Below are positions 36,950-46,950 of a stretch of DNA of 64,000 nucleotides, in pieces; position 1 is the first letter of the stretch, and each line of letters starts with the position of its first letter. The stretch covers positions 419,151-483,150 of the forward strand of contig JAKLLG010000001.1 in assembly GCA_023150275.1 (NCBI GenBank), given 5' to 3'. The position numbers were made by a program, and so were the translations under genes. The DNA comes from Rhodocyclaceae bacterium (lineage in GTDB: Bacteria; Pseudomonadota; Gammaproteobacteria; Burkholderiales; Rhodocyclaceae). The notes under the pieces are model-generated. The model was not told the DNA's origin. It was given only the letters and a program-made list of their open reading frames with translations, and ran no database searches.

Positions 36950-38138
36950 GCGGCTGCTCGCCGATGTTTCCCTGCGCCGCCCCCTGGCCGGCAAGCGCGT
37001 CGCCCTGCTCGCGCATCCGGCGTCGGTGACGCGTGAGCTGACGCACGCGCTCGATGCGCTGGCGGCATTGCCGGACATCACGCTCGCTGCTGCTTTCGGT
37101 CCGCAGCACGGCCTCAAGGGCGACAAGCAGGACAACATGGTCGAGTCGCCCGACGAGATCGACCCGCGCTACGGCATCCCGCTGTTCAGCCTCTACGGCG
37201 AAGTGCGCCGGCCGACCGATGCGATGATGTCGACCTTCGACGTGCTGCTCGTCGACCTGCAGGATTTAGGCTGCCGCATCTACACCTTCATCACGACGCT
37301 GCGCTACGTGCTCGAAGCGGCGGCGAAGCACGGCAAGGCGGTGTGGGTGCTCGACCGACCGAACCCGGCCGGCCGCCCGGTCGAGGGACTGACACTGCGC
37401 GAGGGCTGGGAAAGCTTCGTCGGCGCCGGTGCGATGCCGATGCGCCATGGCCTGACGATGGGCGAGCTGGCACACTGGTTCGTCGCGATCCTGAAGCTCG
37501 ATGTCGAACTCCGGGTCATCGAAATGGAAGGCTGGCAGCCCGACGCTGCGCCCGGCTACGGCTGGCCGCTCGGCGAACGGACCTGGGTGAACCCGAGTCC
37601 GAACGCGCCGAACCTGTGGATGGCGCGTGCCTACGCCGGCACCGTGATGCTCGAAGGCACAACGCTCTCGGAAGGCCGCGGCACGACGCGACCGCTGGAA
37701 CTGTTCGGCGCGCCGGACATTGATGCCGGCGCCGTGCTGCGCGAGATGCACTCGCTGGCGCCCGAGTGGCTCAATGGCTGCGTGCTGCGCGAATGCTGGT
37801 TCGAGCCGACCTTCCACAAACATGCCGGCAAGCTGTGCAGCGGCGTGCAGATCCATGTCGAAGATCAGGCGCACTACGACCACGCCGCCTTCCGCCCCTG
37901 GCGCGTGCAGGCGCTGGCCTTCAAGGCCATCCGCCGGCGGTATCCGGACTACCCGCTGTGGCGCGACTTCGGCTACGAGTATGAATTCGAGCGGCAGGCA
38001 ATCGACCTGATCAACGGCTCGCCGCTGCTGCGCGAGTGGGTCGATGACGCGGTGGCGATGCCTAGCGACCTCGATGCGCTGACACTGCCGGACGAGGCGG
38101 CCTGGGAGGCGCTGCGGCGGGACTATCTGCGTTACTGA
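36933..38138 (+). CDS. NamZ-like exo-beta-N-acetylmuramidase (DUF1343, GH171)
   Basis: A 401-residue DUF1343 protein. The characterised member NamZ of Bacillus subtilis releases terminal N-acetylmuramic acid and founded glycoside hydrolase family GH171. Conserved stretches are LLAHPASVTRELTH, AFGPQHGLKGDKQDNM, FDVLLVDLQDLGCRIYTFI, VLDRPNPAGRPVEG and LSEGRGTTRPLELFGAP. No signal peptide is visible, so it would act in the cytoplasm on imported fragments. It overlaps the DOMON-like gene by 17 bp. With the nearby amidase and ROK kinase genes it suggests wall-sugar recycling. Confidence 0.88.
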   Translation: MKLGLERLLADVSLRRPLAGKRVALLAHPASVTRELTHALDALAALPDITLAAAFGPQHGLKGDKQDNMVESPDEIDPRYGIPLFSLYGEVRRPTDAMMSTFDVLLVDLQDLGCRIYTFITTLRYVLEAAAKHGKAVWVLDRPNPAGRPVEGLTLREGWESFVGAGAMPMRHGLTMGELAHWFVAILKLDVELRVIEMEGWQPDAAPGYGWPLGERTWVNPSPNAPNLWMARAYAGTVMLEGTTLSEGRGTTRPLELFGAPDIDAGAVLREMHSLAPEWLNGCVLRECWFEPTFHKHAGKLCSGVQIHVEDQAHYDHAAFRPWRVQALAFKAIRRRYPDYPLWRDFGYEYEFERQAIDLINGSPLLREWVDDAVAMPSDLDALTLPDEAAWEALRRDYLRY

Positions 38139-38158
38139 GAATCACACCTGAAATGAAA

Positions 38159-38188
38159 ACGGGGCGGGCCGCTGCGGTACCGCCCCGT
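38159..38188. terminator. Bidirectional terminator between namZ-like gene and metH
   Basis: ACGGGGCGG (38159-38167) pairs perfectly with CCGCCCCGT (38180-38188) around a 12-nt loop. On the minus strand it is followed by GTTTTCATTT, a fair U-tract, so it should end metH transcription. On the plus strand only TATTT follows. Confidence 0.75.
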
Positions 38189-38205
38189 CGTATTTCGGCC
38201 GATGC

Positions 38206-41200
38206 TCAGAGGATGGGCGCCAGCCAGCGCGCCGCTTCCTCGACGCTCATGCCCTTCCTCGCCGCCCAGTCCTCGAGCTGGTCGCGACCGATCTTCTGCA
38301 CCGCGAAGTACTGCGCCTCGGGGTGGGCGAAGTACCAGCCGGAAACCGCGGCCGCCGGCGTCATCGCATAGGCCTCGGTGAGCCCCATGCCGGCGTTCGT
38401 CGGTGCATCGAGCAGCGAAAAGATCGTGCCCTTCTCGGTGTGGTCCGGGCAGGCCGGGTAGCCCGGGGCCGGGCGGATGCCCTGGTACTCCTCGCGAATG
38501 AGCTGGTCGTTGGAGAGCTGCTCGGCGGTGGCGTAGCCCCAGTACTCCTTGCGCACGCGTTCGTGCAGCCACTCGGCGCAGGCTTCGGCGAGACGGTCGG
38601 CGAGCGACTTGAGCATGATGGCGCGATAGTCGTCGTGCGTCGCCTCGAACTCGGCCAGCTTCTTCTCGATGCCGAGGCCGGCGGTGACGGCGAAGGCGCC
38701 CGTCCAGTCAGCCGTACCCTTCGGTGCGACGAAGTCGGCCAGGCAGTAGTGCGGCTTGCCCGACGGACGTTCGTGCTGCTGGCGCAGGTGGTGCGTGGTT
38801 GCCAGCACCTTGGAGCGCGATTCGTCGGTGTAGAGCTCGACGTCGTCGCCGATGCGGTTGGCCGGCCACAGGCCGAAGACTGCGTTGGCGCTGATCCACT
38901 TCTCGGCGATCAGCTGTTTCAGCATCGCCTGCCCGTCCTTGAAGACGTTGCGCGCGGCCTCGCCGACCTTCTCGTCGTCGAGGATCTTCGGGTAGGCGCC
39001 GGCGAGATCCCAGGTCTGGAAGAACGGACCCCAGTCGATGTACTCGGCGAGCGTGCCGAGGTCGATATCCTTCAACACGGTGACGCCGGTCTTCTTCGGC
39101 TGAATTGGTGAACAATTCGGCGTGCCGGAGAACGGCAGCGCATTGGCGCGTGCCGCCTCGAGCGAAACGAGCGTCACGCCCTTCTTGTTCGCGTGCTGGG
39201 CGCGGACCTTCTCGTAGTCGGCGGCGACCTCGGCCTTGAAGCCTTCGGCGTGGTCGATCGACAAGAGCTTGGTGACGACGCCGACGGCGCGCGAGGCATC
39301 CGGCACATAGACCACCGGCGACTCGTAGTTCGGCGCAATCTTGATCGCGGTGTGGGCACGGCTGGTCGTCGCGCCGCCGATCAGCAGCGGGATTCCTTTC
39401 TCTGCGAAGCCCTGGCGCTGCATCTCGGATGCGACGTGCGCCATTTCCTCCAGCGACGGCGTGATCAGGCCGGAGAGGCCGATCGCCTGTGCACCGTGTT
39501 CCTTCGCCGCGTGCAGGATCTTGTCGCAGGGCACCATGACGCCGAGGTCGACGACGTCGTAGCCGTTGCAGCCGAGCACGACGCCGACGATGTTCTTGCC
39601 GATGTCGTGCACGTCACCCTTGACGGTGGCGACGACGATCTTGCCCTTCGACGCGGCGCCGGTGCGCAGCTTCTCCTCCTCGATGAACGGGATCAGGTGG
39701 GCGACCGCCTGCTTCATGACGCGTGCCGATTTGACGACCTGCGGCAGGAACATCTTGCCGGCACCGAAGAGGTCGCCGACGACGTTCATGCCGTTCATCA
39801 GCGGGCCTTCGATCACCGACAGCGGCGGCTTGCCGGCGGCGGCGAGCGCGGCACGGCACTCCTCGGTATCGGCGACGACGAAGTCGGTGATGCCCTTCAC
39901 GAGGGCGTGCGACAGGCGCTCCTCGACCGGCAGCGTGCGCCAGGTGAGGTCGGGGCCGCCCATGCCACCCTCCTTGGCCTTGCCCTCCTTGACCGTCTGC
40001 GCGAATTCCACGAGGGCCTCGCCGGCGCCTGCATGTTTGTTCAGCACGACGTCCTCCACCTTGTCGCGAAGCGCGGGGTCGAGGTCGTCATAGACGCCGA
40101 GCATGCCGGCGTTGACGATGCCCATCGTCAGCCCGGCCTTGATCGCGTGGTAGAGGAAGACGGTGTGGATCGCCTCGCGCACCGGGTCGTTGCCGCGGAA
40201 CGAGAAGGAGACGTTGGAGACGCCGCCGGAAATCTGCGCGTGCGGCAGGTGGGCGCGGATCCAGCGGCAGGCCTCGATGAAGTCGACGGCGTAGTTGTCG
40301 TGCTCGGCAATGCCGGTGGCGATGGCGAAGATGTTCGGATCGAAGATGATGTCTTCGGCCGGGAAACCGACGACTTCGGTCAGCACCTTGTAGGCACGTG
40401 CGCAGATCTCGGTCTTGCGCGCGAAGGTGTCGGCCTGGCCGGTCTCGTCGAAGGCCATGACGACCACTGCGGCGCCGTAGCGGCGTGCGAGTCGGGCCTG
40501 CTCGATGAACTTCGCCTCGCCCTCCTTCATCGAGATCGAATTGACGATGCCCTTGCCCTGGATGCACTTGAGGCCGGCCTCGATCACTTCCCACTTCGAA
40601 GAGTCGATCATGATCGGCACGCGCGCGATGTCCGGCTCCGAGGCGATCAGCTTGAGGAAGCGATCCATCGCCGCCTGGCCGTCGAGCATCGCCTCGTCCA
40701 TGTTGATGTCGATCACCTGCGCGCCGTTCTCGACCTGCTGGCGGGCGACCGCCAGCGCGTCGTCGTAGCGGCCTTCGAGGATCATGCGGGCAAAGGCCTT
40801 GGAGCCGGTGACGTTGGTGCGCTCGCCGACGTTGACGAAGAGCGACTCCTTGCCGACGTTGAACGGCTCGAGTCCGGAGAGACGCAGCTTCTTTTCGATC
40901 ACCGGGATGGCGCGCGGCGCGATGCCTTCGACGTATTTCGCGATCGCCGCGATGTGGTCGGGCGAAGTTCCGCAGCAGCCGCCGACGATGTTAACGAAGC
41001 CGTGCTTTGCCCAGTCGGCCACTTCCTCGGCCAGCTGCTCGGGCGTCTCGTCGTAGCCGCCGAAGGCATTGGGCAGGCCGGCGTTGGGGTGGGCAGAAAC
41101 GACACAGTCGCAGACACGCGAGAGCTCCTCGACGTACTGGCGCAGCTCCCTGGCGCCGAGCGCGCAGTTGAGGCCGAAGGAGAGCGGGCGGATGTGGTTC

Positions 41201-41907
41201 AGCGAGTTCCAGAAGGCTTCCGCCGTCTGGCCGGAGAGCGTGCGGCCGGAGGCGTCGGTGATCGTGCCCGAGATCATCACCGGCCAGCGGCGGCCGGCGG
41301 CATCGAAGAACTGCTCGATGGCGAACAGCGCCGCCTTGGCGTTGAGCGTGTCGAACACCGTCTCGACCAGCAGCAGGTCGGCGCCGCCGTCGACGAGGCC
41401 GCGGATGGCCTCGGTGTAGGTCTCGACCAGCTCGTCGAAAGTGACGTTGCGGTAGCCGGGGTCGTTCACGTCCGGCGAGATCGAACCGGTGCGCGAAGTC
41501 GGGCCGAGCACGCCGGCAACGAAGCGCGGCTTGGCCGGATTCTTCGCCGTGAATTCGTCGCAGGCTTCGCGCGCGAGCTTCGCGCCGGCGACGTTCAGTT
41601 CATAGACGATGGATTCCAGCTTGTAGTCGGCCTGCGAGATCGCCGTCGCGTTGAAGGTATTGGTCTCGAGGATGTCGGCGCCGGCCGCGAGGTATTCGGC
41701 GTGGATGCCTTTGATGACCTCGGGTTTCGTCAGCAGCAGCAGGTCGTTGTTGCCCTTGAGGTCGTGCGGGTGGTCGGCGAAGCGCGTCCCGCGGTAATCC
41801 TTTTCCGTCAGCCCGTGGCGCTGGATCATCGTGCCCATGGCGCCGTCGAGGACGAGCAGGCGCTGTTTCAGGAGGGCGGAGAGTTCGGATGTACGGTCGG
41901 GCTGCAT
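38206..41907 (-). CDS. metH: Cobalamin-dependent methionine synthase
   Basis: Transfers the methyl group of 5-methyltetrahydrofolate to homocysteine via B12. At 1233 residues it is the full four-module enzyme. The homocysteine domain (about 1-330) has zinc cysteines in GLNCALGA and [11 protein letters not shown]. The folate domain (about 355-620) has [11 protein letters not shown]. The B12 module has the DxHxxG motif in [12 protein letters not shown] (about 760), and the AdoMet reactivation domain covers about 900-1230. The leader carries a promoter and a terminator-like hairpin just before the ATG. The gene stands alone between a protein kinase gene upstream and a terminator downstream. It implies the cell makes or imports cobalamin. 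Confidence 0.98.
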   Translation of the reverse strand: MQPDRTSELSALLKQRLLVLDGAMGTMIQRHGLTEKDYRGTRFADHPHDLKGNNDLLLLTKPEVIKGIHAEYLAAGADILETNTFNATAISQADYKLESIVYELNVAGAKLAREACDEFTAKNPAKPRFVAGVLGPTSRTGSISPDVNDPGYRNVTFDELVETYTEAIRGLVDGGADLLLVETVFDTLNAKAALFAIEQFFDAAGRRWPVMISGTITDASGRTLSGQTAEAFWNSLNHIRPLSFGLNCALGARELRQYVEELSRVCDCVVSAHPNAGLPNAFGGYDETPEQLAEEVADWAKHGFVNIVGGCCGTSPDHIAAIAKYVEGIAPRAIPVIEKKLRLSGLEPFNVGKESLFVNVGERTNVTGSKAFARMILEGRYDDALAVARQQVENGAQVIDINMDEAMLDGQAAMDRFLKLIASEPDIARVPIMIDSSKWEVIEAGLKCIQGKGIVNSISMKEGEAKFIEQARLARRYGAAVVVMAFDETGQADTFARKTEICARAYKVLTEVVGFPAEDIIFDPNIFAIATGIAEHDNYAVDFIEACRWIRAHLPHAQISGGVSNVSFSFRGNDPVREAIHTVFLYHAIKAGLTMGIVNAGMLGVYDDLDPALRDKVEDVVLNKHAGAGEALVEFAQTVKEGKAKEGGMGGPDLTWRTLPVEERLSHALVKGITDFVVADTEECRAALAAAGKPPLSVIEGPLMNGMNVVGDLFGAGKMFLPQVVKSARVMKQAVAHLIPFIEEEKLRTGAASKGKIVVATVKGDVHDIGKNIVGVVLGCNGYDVVDLGVMVPCDKILHAAKEHGAQAIGLSGLITPSLEEMAHVASEMQRQGFAEKGIPLLIGGATTSRAHTAIKIAPNYESPVVYVPDASRAVGVVTKLLSIDHAEGFKAEVAADYEKVRAQHANKKGVTLVSLEAARANALPFSGTPNCSPIQPKKTGVTVLKDIDLGTLAEYIDWGPFFQTWDLAGAYPKILDDEKVGEAARNVFKDGQAMLKQLIAEKWISANAVFGLWPANRIGDDVELYTDESRSKVLATTHHLRQQHERPSGKPHYCLADFVAPKGTADWTGAFAVTAGLGIEKKLAEFEATHDDYRAIMLKSLADRLAEACAEWLHERVRKEYWGYATAEQLSNDQLIREEYQGIRPAPGYPACPDHTEKGTIFSLLDAPTNAGMGLTEAYAMTPAAAVSGWYFAHPEAQYFAVQKIGRDQLEDWAARKGMSVEEAARWLAPIL

Positions 41908-41924
41908 GGCGATACCTCAAAAGC

Positions 41925-41959
41925 AAAAAACCCGTTCAGCGTTGGGGAGCGAACGGGTT
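41925..41959 (-). terminator. Terminator-like hairpin in the metH leader (possible attenuator)
   Basis: Read on the minus strand, AACCCGTTC, a 13-nt loop and GAACGGGTT are followed by TTTT: a 9-bp stem with a U-tract ending about 20 nt before the metH ATG. It could simply end the upstream kinase transcript. However, a good promoter lies between it and that gene, so metH transcripts would have to pass it, which is the layout of attenuation or riboswitch control. Confidence 0.65.
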
Positions 41960-42033
41960 CGGAACGAATCGCCCGCTTTAGCCGCATTTGTAACGCGCCC
42001 GCAAGCTGAACTTCAAATCGGCGCGAAGCGCGG

Positions 42034-42062
42034 ATTCTAACGCCAAGCGGCTGATAATCCAA
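42034..42062 (-). promoter_or_regulatory. Predicted sigma-70 promoter for metH
   Basis: On the minus strand TTGGAT (42062-42057) and TAGAAT (42039-42034) are separated by 17 bp, close to the TTGACA/TATAAT consensus. Transcription would start near 42025, giving a leader of roughly 115-120 nt that contains the terminator-like hairpin. Confidence 0.6.
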
Positions 42063-42102
42063 GAAAAGCGCCGCAAATGACGCTGCGCGGACGACGCCCG
42101 GA

Positions 42103-43539
42103 TCAGTACTGCCCGCCCTTGTTGGCCGCGCTCGAAGGGCAATCGGCGATTTCGCCCCAATGCCCCGGGCAGTGCCGCCAGCGCGCTTTCTCGATGCAGA
42201 GCACGCGCCGGAACACCGGCAGCGATTCGCATGCGTTGAGGTCGGCATGCAGCATCGCGCGCCAGTCGGAAGGGCGGGCGGCAGGTCGTGCCGCGGCGTC
42301 GTTGGCTGCCTTGCGTTCCGTGGGCGGTGCAGCGGGCCGTGGCAGCGGACGTTGCGGTGGACGTTCCGCAGGCCGTGTTGCGACCGTGTCGCTTGCCGCC
42401 GTTGGTCGCTCCGCGGCCTGACTTGCCTGTTCCGTGGTTTGCGCAGCGGGTGGTGCTGCGGTCGGGGTTGCGGCCGTGCCTGCGCTTTGCGCAGCCGGCG
42501 GCGCACTTGCGCTTGCTGGAGGCGTCGGCGCTGAAGCTGGCTTCGCTGTCGGCCGCCAGAAAAGCACGGCTGCGCCTGCGAGCAGCAGAAGCGCACCGGC
42601 GACCGCAACCTTGCGCAGGCGCCGAGGCGCCGGTGCCGCTGCCGCTGCCGATAGGGCCAAATGTGCCCCGGACGTTTCCGTCGCGTGAGCTTCGGTTTTC
42701 CCCGCCGGCCGTGCCGCTGCTTCGCGCAGGGCGCGCCGCAGGTCGGTCGCCAGCGCTGCGGCATCCTGATAGCGTGCGGCCGGGTCTTTCGCCAGCGCCT
42801 TGGCGATGATGGCATCGAAGGCGTTTGTCTGCCCGTCGCGGCACGTCGATGGCGGCGGCGGCTCCTTGTGCACCACCTGATACATGGCGGCGTGCAGGTT
42901 CTCTCCTTCGAAGGGAGGCTTGCCGGCGAGCAGCTCATAGAGCACGACACCGAGCGAGAAGATGTCCGAGCGGCCGTCCGCCTTGTGCCCGGAAATCTGT
43001 TCGGGCGCCATGTACTTGGGCGAGCCGAGTACTGCACCGGTCATCGTCAGGCCGCTGCCCGGCAGTTGCGCGATGCCAAAATCGGCCAGCTTCACGACGC
43101 CGCTGTCGAGCACCATGATGTTCGCCGGTTTCACGTCGCGATGGACGATGCCGCGCGCGTGCGCGAAAGCCAGCGCGTCGGCCACCGCGGCGCCGATGCC
43201 GACGATGCGGCCGGGCGCGAGCGGCTCCCCGGCATCGAGCAGGTCGCGCAGCGAGCGGCCGGCGAGAAACTCCATCGCGATCCAGGCCAGATCGCCGTCG
43301 CGGCCCACGTCGTACACCGTGACGATGTTCGGATGATTGAGTCGCCCCGCCGATTTTGCCTCGCGGAAGAAGCGCTGCTCGAACTCCGCGGCCTCCTTTT
43401 CGGAGAGCGCGGCGCAGGCTACTGTCTTGATCGCCACCGTGCGCTCGATCAGGGGATCGCGCGCCTGATAGACGACACCCATGGCACCCCGGCCAAGCGT
43501 GCCGGTGATGTCGTAGCGTCCGAGTCGGGTGGGTGTCAT
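42103..43539 (-). CDS. Membrane-anchored Ser/Thr protein kinase (PknB-like)
   Basis: A 478-residue Hanks-type kinase. The kinase domain (about 8-270) has LGRGAMGVVYQARD (Gly loop), TVAIKTV (Lys), IVHRDVKPANIMVL (catalytic loop), LADFGIAQL (DFG) and SPKYMAPEQISG. One membrane helix (about 300-318, VAVAGALLLLAGAAVLFW) leads to a long Ala/Pro/Thr-rich stretch and a Cys-containing C-terminal tail with FRRVLCIEKARW and HCPGHWGEIADC. The tail probably lies in the periplasm as a small disulfide-bonded domain. Start MTPTRLGRYDITG chosen at the first residues of the kinase fold. Targets unknown; it is divergent from the binding-protein gene. Confidence 0.9.
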   Translation of the reverse strand: MTPTRLGRYDITGTLGRGAMGVVYQARDPLIERTVAIKTVACAALSEKEAAEFEQRFFREAKSAGRLNHPNIVTVYDVGRDGDLAWIAMEFLAGRSLRDLLDAGEPLAPGRIVGIGAAVADALAFAHARGIVHRDVKPANIMVLDSGVVKLADFGIAQLPGSGLTMTGAVLGSPKYMAPEQISGHKADGRSDIFSLGVVLYELLAGKPPFEGENLHAAMYQVVHKEPPPPSTCRDGQTNAFDAIIAKALAKDPAARYQDAAALATDLRRALREAAARPAGKTEAHATETSGAHLALSAAAAAPAPRRLRKVAVAGALLLLAGAAVLFWRPTAKPASAPTPPASASAPPAAQSAGTAATPTAAPPAAQTTEQASQAAERPTAASDTVATRPAERPPQRPLPRPAAPPTERKAANDAAARPAARPSDWRAMLHADLNACESLPVFRRVLCIEKARWRHCPGHWGEIADCPSSAANKGGQY

Positions 43540-43695
43540 CGCAAAGTATCCATGATCGAGGAACGATTCTAGTTGAGAGCCGCGGTGCCGACAAAAATCA
43601 GGTGCGCAGGTGTTCGTATGCGCTGCTGCCCATTCGGGGTACATTGGCATCCGGCGGCAAACCGTACGCATAACGGAACCACAGGGAGATCACCG

Positions 43696-44826
43696 ATGAA
43701 ACTCATGCATCTGCTTGCTGCGGCAATTGCGCTGCAGCTTTCCGCGACGGCACTTGCCGAACCCGGCGTCAGCGACAAGGAAATCCTCCTCGGCCAATCC
43801 GCTGCCCTGAGTGGCCCCGCGAAGGAACTGGGCAGCGAAATGCGCTCCGGTGCGCTGCTCTACTTCGAGCAGGTCAACGCCGGCGGCGGCATCCATGGTC
43901 GCCGCATCAAGCTGCAGACGCTCGACGACGGCTATGAGCCCGAGCGCACGACGGCCAACACGCGCAAGCTGATCGAAGAGGAAAAGGTGCTTGCCCTCTT
44001 CGGCTATGTCGGCACGCCGACCAGCCTGGCGGCCCTGCCACTGTTCACCGAGGCGAAGGTGCCCTTCGTCGGCGCGTTCACCGGCGCGCAGGCCCTGCGC
44101 GAGCCGTTCAACCGCTATGTGTTCAACGTACGCGCCTCCTACTTCGACGAAACCGAAAAGATCGTCGAGCAACTGACGACGACCGGCGTCAAGCAGATCG
44201 CCGTCTTCTATCAGAACGATGCCTACGGCAAGGCCGGGCTGGCCGGCGTCGAGCGGGCAATGACGAAGCGCGGCCTGAAGGTGACCGCCACCGCGACCGT
44301 CGAACGGAACACGGCCGATGTGGCAAAGGCTGTCGCCTCGCTGGCGGCCACCCGCCCGGACGCAGTGGTCATGGTCAGCGCCTACACCTCGGTGGCGGCC
44401 TTCGTGAAGGGCATGAAGAAGGCCGGCAGTGCGACCCAGTTCCACAACGTCTCCTTCGTCGGCAGCAAGCCGCTCGCGCTGGCGCTGGGCGACGACGGAG
44501 TCGGCGTGGCCATCGCCCAGGTCGTCCCCTTTCCGTGGAGCGGCACCCAGCCCGTTACACGCGAGTATCAGGCACAGGCGCGGGCGGCGGGCGCCAAGGA
44601 TCTTTCCTTCACCGAGCTTGAGGGCTACATCGCGGCGCGGGTTTTGGTGGAGGGGTTGAAACGTGCCGGGCGCGAACTGACACGCGAGCGCCTGGTGACT
44701 GCCCTGGAATCGCTGTCGCGCACCGACATCGGCGGCTTCCAGATCGATTACTCGCCGAGCAACCACAACGGCTCGACCTTCGTAGACCTGACCATCATTG
44801 GCCGGGGTGGCAAGTTCCTGCGCTGA
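43696..44826 (+). CDS. Periplasmic ligand-binding protein (LivJ/LivK type)
   Basis: A 376-residue type I periplasmic binding protein of the branched-chain amino acid ABC family (peripla_BP_6). A signal peptide (MKLMHLLAAAIALQLSATALA) is followed by DKEILLGQSAALSGPAKELG, the usual first strand and ligand loop, and NDAYGKAGLAGVERAM in the second lobe. No permease or ATPase genes are nearby, so it may serve a distant transporter or a sensor. The start is set by a GGGAG site. It follows a divergent Ser/Thr kinase gene, from which it is separated by 156 bp with no obvious operator. Confidence 0.88.
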   Translation: MKLMHLLAAAIALQLSATALAEPGVSDKEILLGQSAALSGPAKELGSEMRSGALLYFEQVNAGGGIHGRRIKLQTLDDGYEPERTTANTRKLIEEEKVLALFGYVGTPTSLAALPLFTEAKVPFVGAFTGAQALREPFNRYVFNVRASYFDETEKIVEQLTTTGVKQIAVFYQNDAYGKAGLAGVERAMTKRGLKVTATATVERNTADVAKAVASLAATRPDAVVMVSAYTSVAAFVKGMKKAGSATQFHNVSFVGSKPLALALGDDGVGVAIAQVVPFPWSGTQPVTREYQAQARAAGAKDLSFTELEGYIAARVLVEGLKRAGRELTRERLVTALESLSRTDIGGFQIDYSPSNHNGSTFVDLTIIGRGGKFLR

Positions 44827-44855
44827 ACATCGGGAATCGACAGGGAGACCACACG

Positions 44856-45983
44856 ATGAAGATCCGCGCCGCGGTGCTCGACCGCATGCAGCAAGCAACC
44901 CCCTATGCGCAGTCGCGCCCGGTCTCGGTCGAGACCATCCACCTCGGCGACCCCGGCCCCGGCGAAGTGCGCGTGCGCATCACCGCCGCCGGGCTGTGCC
45001 ACTCCGATCTTTCCATCATCAACGGCGACCGGCCGCGGCCGATGCCGATGGTGCTCGGCCACGAGGCCGCCGGCATTGTCGAGGAGTGCGGCGCGGGCGT
45101 CACCGACCTCGCGCGCGGCGACGCGGTGGCGCTGGTCTTCGTTCCTTCCTGCGGCCACTGCCTGTCGTGTCAGGAAGGCCGGCCGGCGCTGTGCGAACCG
45201 GGTGCCGCGGCGAACGGGGCCGGTACGCTGGTCGGCGGCCATCGCCTGCTGGAACGCCCGGATGGGCAGGTGCTGAACCATCAGGTCGGCGTCTCCTGCT
45301 TCGCCGAGTACGCGGTGCTCAATCGCGGCTCGCTGGTCAAGGTGCGTCCCGACCTGCCGGCGGAAGTGGCGGCGGTATTCGGTTGTGCAGTGCTCACCGG
45401 GGTCGGTGCCGCGCTCAATTCGGCGCAGGTGCGCCTCGGACAGACGGTGGCCGTCGTCGGCCTCGGCGGTGTCGGTCTTTCCGCCGTGCTCGGCGCACTT
45501 GCTGCCGGCGCGCGCGAAGTGGTGGCGATCGATGTGCTGGCGGAAAAGTGCGAACTCGCGCTGGCGCTCGGCGCCACGCGAGCCCTGCGCGCCGACGACC
45601 CGGAGATCGTCGCGCAACTCAGGGCGCTCATTCCCGGCGGCGTCGATGTCGCCATCGAGGCGGCCAGTGCGGTGCCGGCGCTTGAACTTGCCTGGCAGCT
45701 GACGCGGCGCGGAGGTACCACGGTCACCTGCAGCCTGCCCAACCCGGCGCACCGGTTACAGTTGCCGGTGGTGCAGATGACGGCCGAAGAGCGCACGCTG
45801 AAAGGCAGCTACCTCGGCTCGGCGGTGCCGATGCGCGACATTCCGCGCTACATCGAGCTCTACAAGGCCGGCCGGCTGCCGGTGGATCGCCTGATCACGC
45901 ACCGGCTGACGCTCGACCAGATCAACGAGGGCTTCGACCGCCTCGCCGCCGGGCAGGCGGTGCGCCAGGTGATCATGTTCTGA
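44856..45983 (+). CDS. Zinc-dependent alcohol dehydrogenase family
   Basis: A 375-residue medium-chain dehydrogenase. Catalytic zinc ligands are in GLCHSDLSII and VLGHEAAGIVEECG; structural zinc cysteines in CGHCLSCQEGRPALC; and the NAD-binding Rossmann motif VVGLGGVGLSAVLG at about residue 203. The class resembles alcohol/formaldehyde dehydrogenases of the class III group, but the substrate is undetermined. It lies 29 bp behind the binding protein gene with a GGGAG ribosome site, so the two may be co-transcribed. Confidence 0.88.
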   Translation: MKIRAAVLDRMQQATPYAQSRPVSVETIHLGDPGPGEVRVRITAAGLCHSDLSIINGDRPRPMPMVLGHEAAGIVEECGAGVTDLARGDAVALVFVPSCGHCLSCQEGRPALCEPGAAANGAGTLVGGHRLLERPDGQVLNHQVGVSCFAEYAVLNRGSLVKVRPDLPAEVAAVFGCAVLTGVGAALNSAQVRLGQTVAVVGLGGVGLSAVLGALAAGAREVVAIDVLAEKCELALALGATRALRADDPEIVAQLRALIPGGVDVAIEAASAVPALELAWQLTRRGGTTVTCSLPNPAHRLQLPVVQMTAEERTLKGSYLGSAVPMRDIPRYIELYKAGRLPVDRLITHRLTLDQINEGFDRLAAGQAVRQVIMF

Positions 45984-46080
45984 GGCGCGGGCGGGACCGG
46001 GCACCCCGTCTCTTCATCCCGGTGTAAGGTTTTCGGCGTGGGCACGACCAAGAGGCATGTTCCTGCCACCGGAGTGCACC

Positions 46081-46905
46081 ATGACCCGCCGCCTGCTTGC
46101 GCCACTTCCCCTGTCCGCTGCCGTGGCGCTGGCGCTGCTGGGCTCGCCACCGGCCACGGCCGCAACCCGCTGCACGCAGCAAAGCCCCGCGCATACCGTC
46201 GCCCTGGTCGAGCTATATACCTCGGAGGGTTGCAGCAGCTGCCCGCCGGCCGACCGCTGGCTGGAGTCACTTGCCGGGCAGCAGGCCGCCGGGCATCTGG
46301 TTTCGCTCGCACTTCACGTCGATTACTGGGATTACATCGGTTGGCGCGATCCCTGGGCGCAGCCCGGCTTCGCAACCCGCCAGCGCCAGCTGGCCAGGGG
46401 CGGCACGATCTACACGCCGGAGGTGTTCGTTGGCCAGCGCGAGCTGCGCGGCTGGTACGACGCCGGCAGTTTCCAGCGCCGGCTCGCGGAGATCAACCGC
46501 CAACCGGCGCGCGCGGCTATCGGCCTGGCGATGGAAGTGGCCGCGGCACGCGACGCGGCGAGCGGAACGACCACCCCCTCACCCGCCGCCATCGTCGCCG
46601 AGGCACGCTTCACGCTGCGTGCAAAGCCGCTGGATGGTGCGACGACGGCGGTGCTCGTGGTCTATGAAGATGGGCTGGTTTCCGAGGTCAAGCGTGGCGA
46701 AAACCGTGGCGCGAGCCTGCATCACGCCCGCGTCGTCCGCCGCTGGGAGCCGGTGACCCTCGCTGGCGAGCGCGAGACGTTGCGCCGGGAGTTTCCGCTT
46801 GAAGCTGGATGGAACCCGGCGAAACTGGGGCTCGCGGCCTTTGTCCAAGATTCAGGCAGCGGCGAAATTCTGCAAGCGCTCGCCTTGCCGGCCTGCGCAT
46901 CATGA
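46081..46905 (+). CDS. DUF1223 thioredoxin-like exported protein
   Basis: A 274-residue protein with a signal peptide (hydrophobic to about residue 28, ATA-A) and the DUF1223 motif VELYTSEGCSSCPPADRW, a thioredoxin-like CxxC site. LALHVDYWDYIGWRDPWA and YTPEVFVGQRELRGW are other family segments. Likely a periplasmic redox protein; substrates are unknown. Start MTRRLLAPL chosen at the signal peptide. It precedes msrB by 45 bp, which fits a small periplasmic oxidative-repair group. Confidence 0.88.
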   Translation: MTRRLLAPLPLSAAVALALLGSPPATAATRCTQQSPAHTVALVELYTSEGCSSCPPADRWLESLAGQQAAGHLVSLALHVDYWDYIGWRDPWAQPGFATRQRQLARGGTIYTPEVFVGQRELRGWYDAGSFQRRLAEINRQPARAAIGLAMEVAAARDAASGTTTPSPAAIVAEARFTLRAKPLDGATTAVLVVYEDGLVSEVKRGENRGASLHHARVVRRWEPVTLAGERETLRREFPLEAGWNPAKLGLAAFVQDSGSGEILQALALPACAS

Positions 46906-46950
46906 ACTCCGTTACGGGGCGATCTGCCTGAACTGAAACTGGAGACCACC

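Noticed and set aside
39193..42009. A 938-codon open frame antisense to metH, and similar long antisense frames such as 213-2456 and 13891-16353
   Set aside because: High GC with strong G/C third positions produces long stop-free antisense frames. Their products are Arg/Ala/Asp-rich with no family motifs, and each covers clearly identified genes on the other strand.
41908..42102. SAH or cobalamin riboswitch in the metH leader
   Set aside because: I could not find the conserved core of either class on the minus strand; only the promoter and hairpin are supported.
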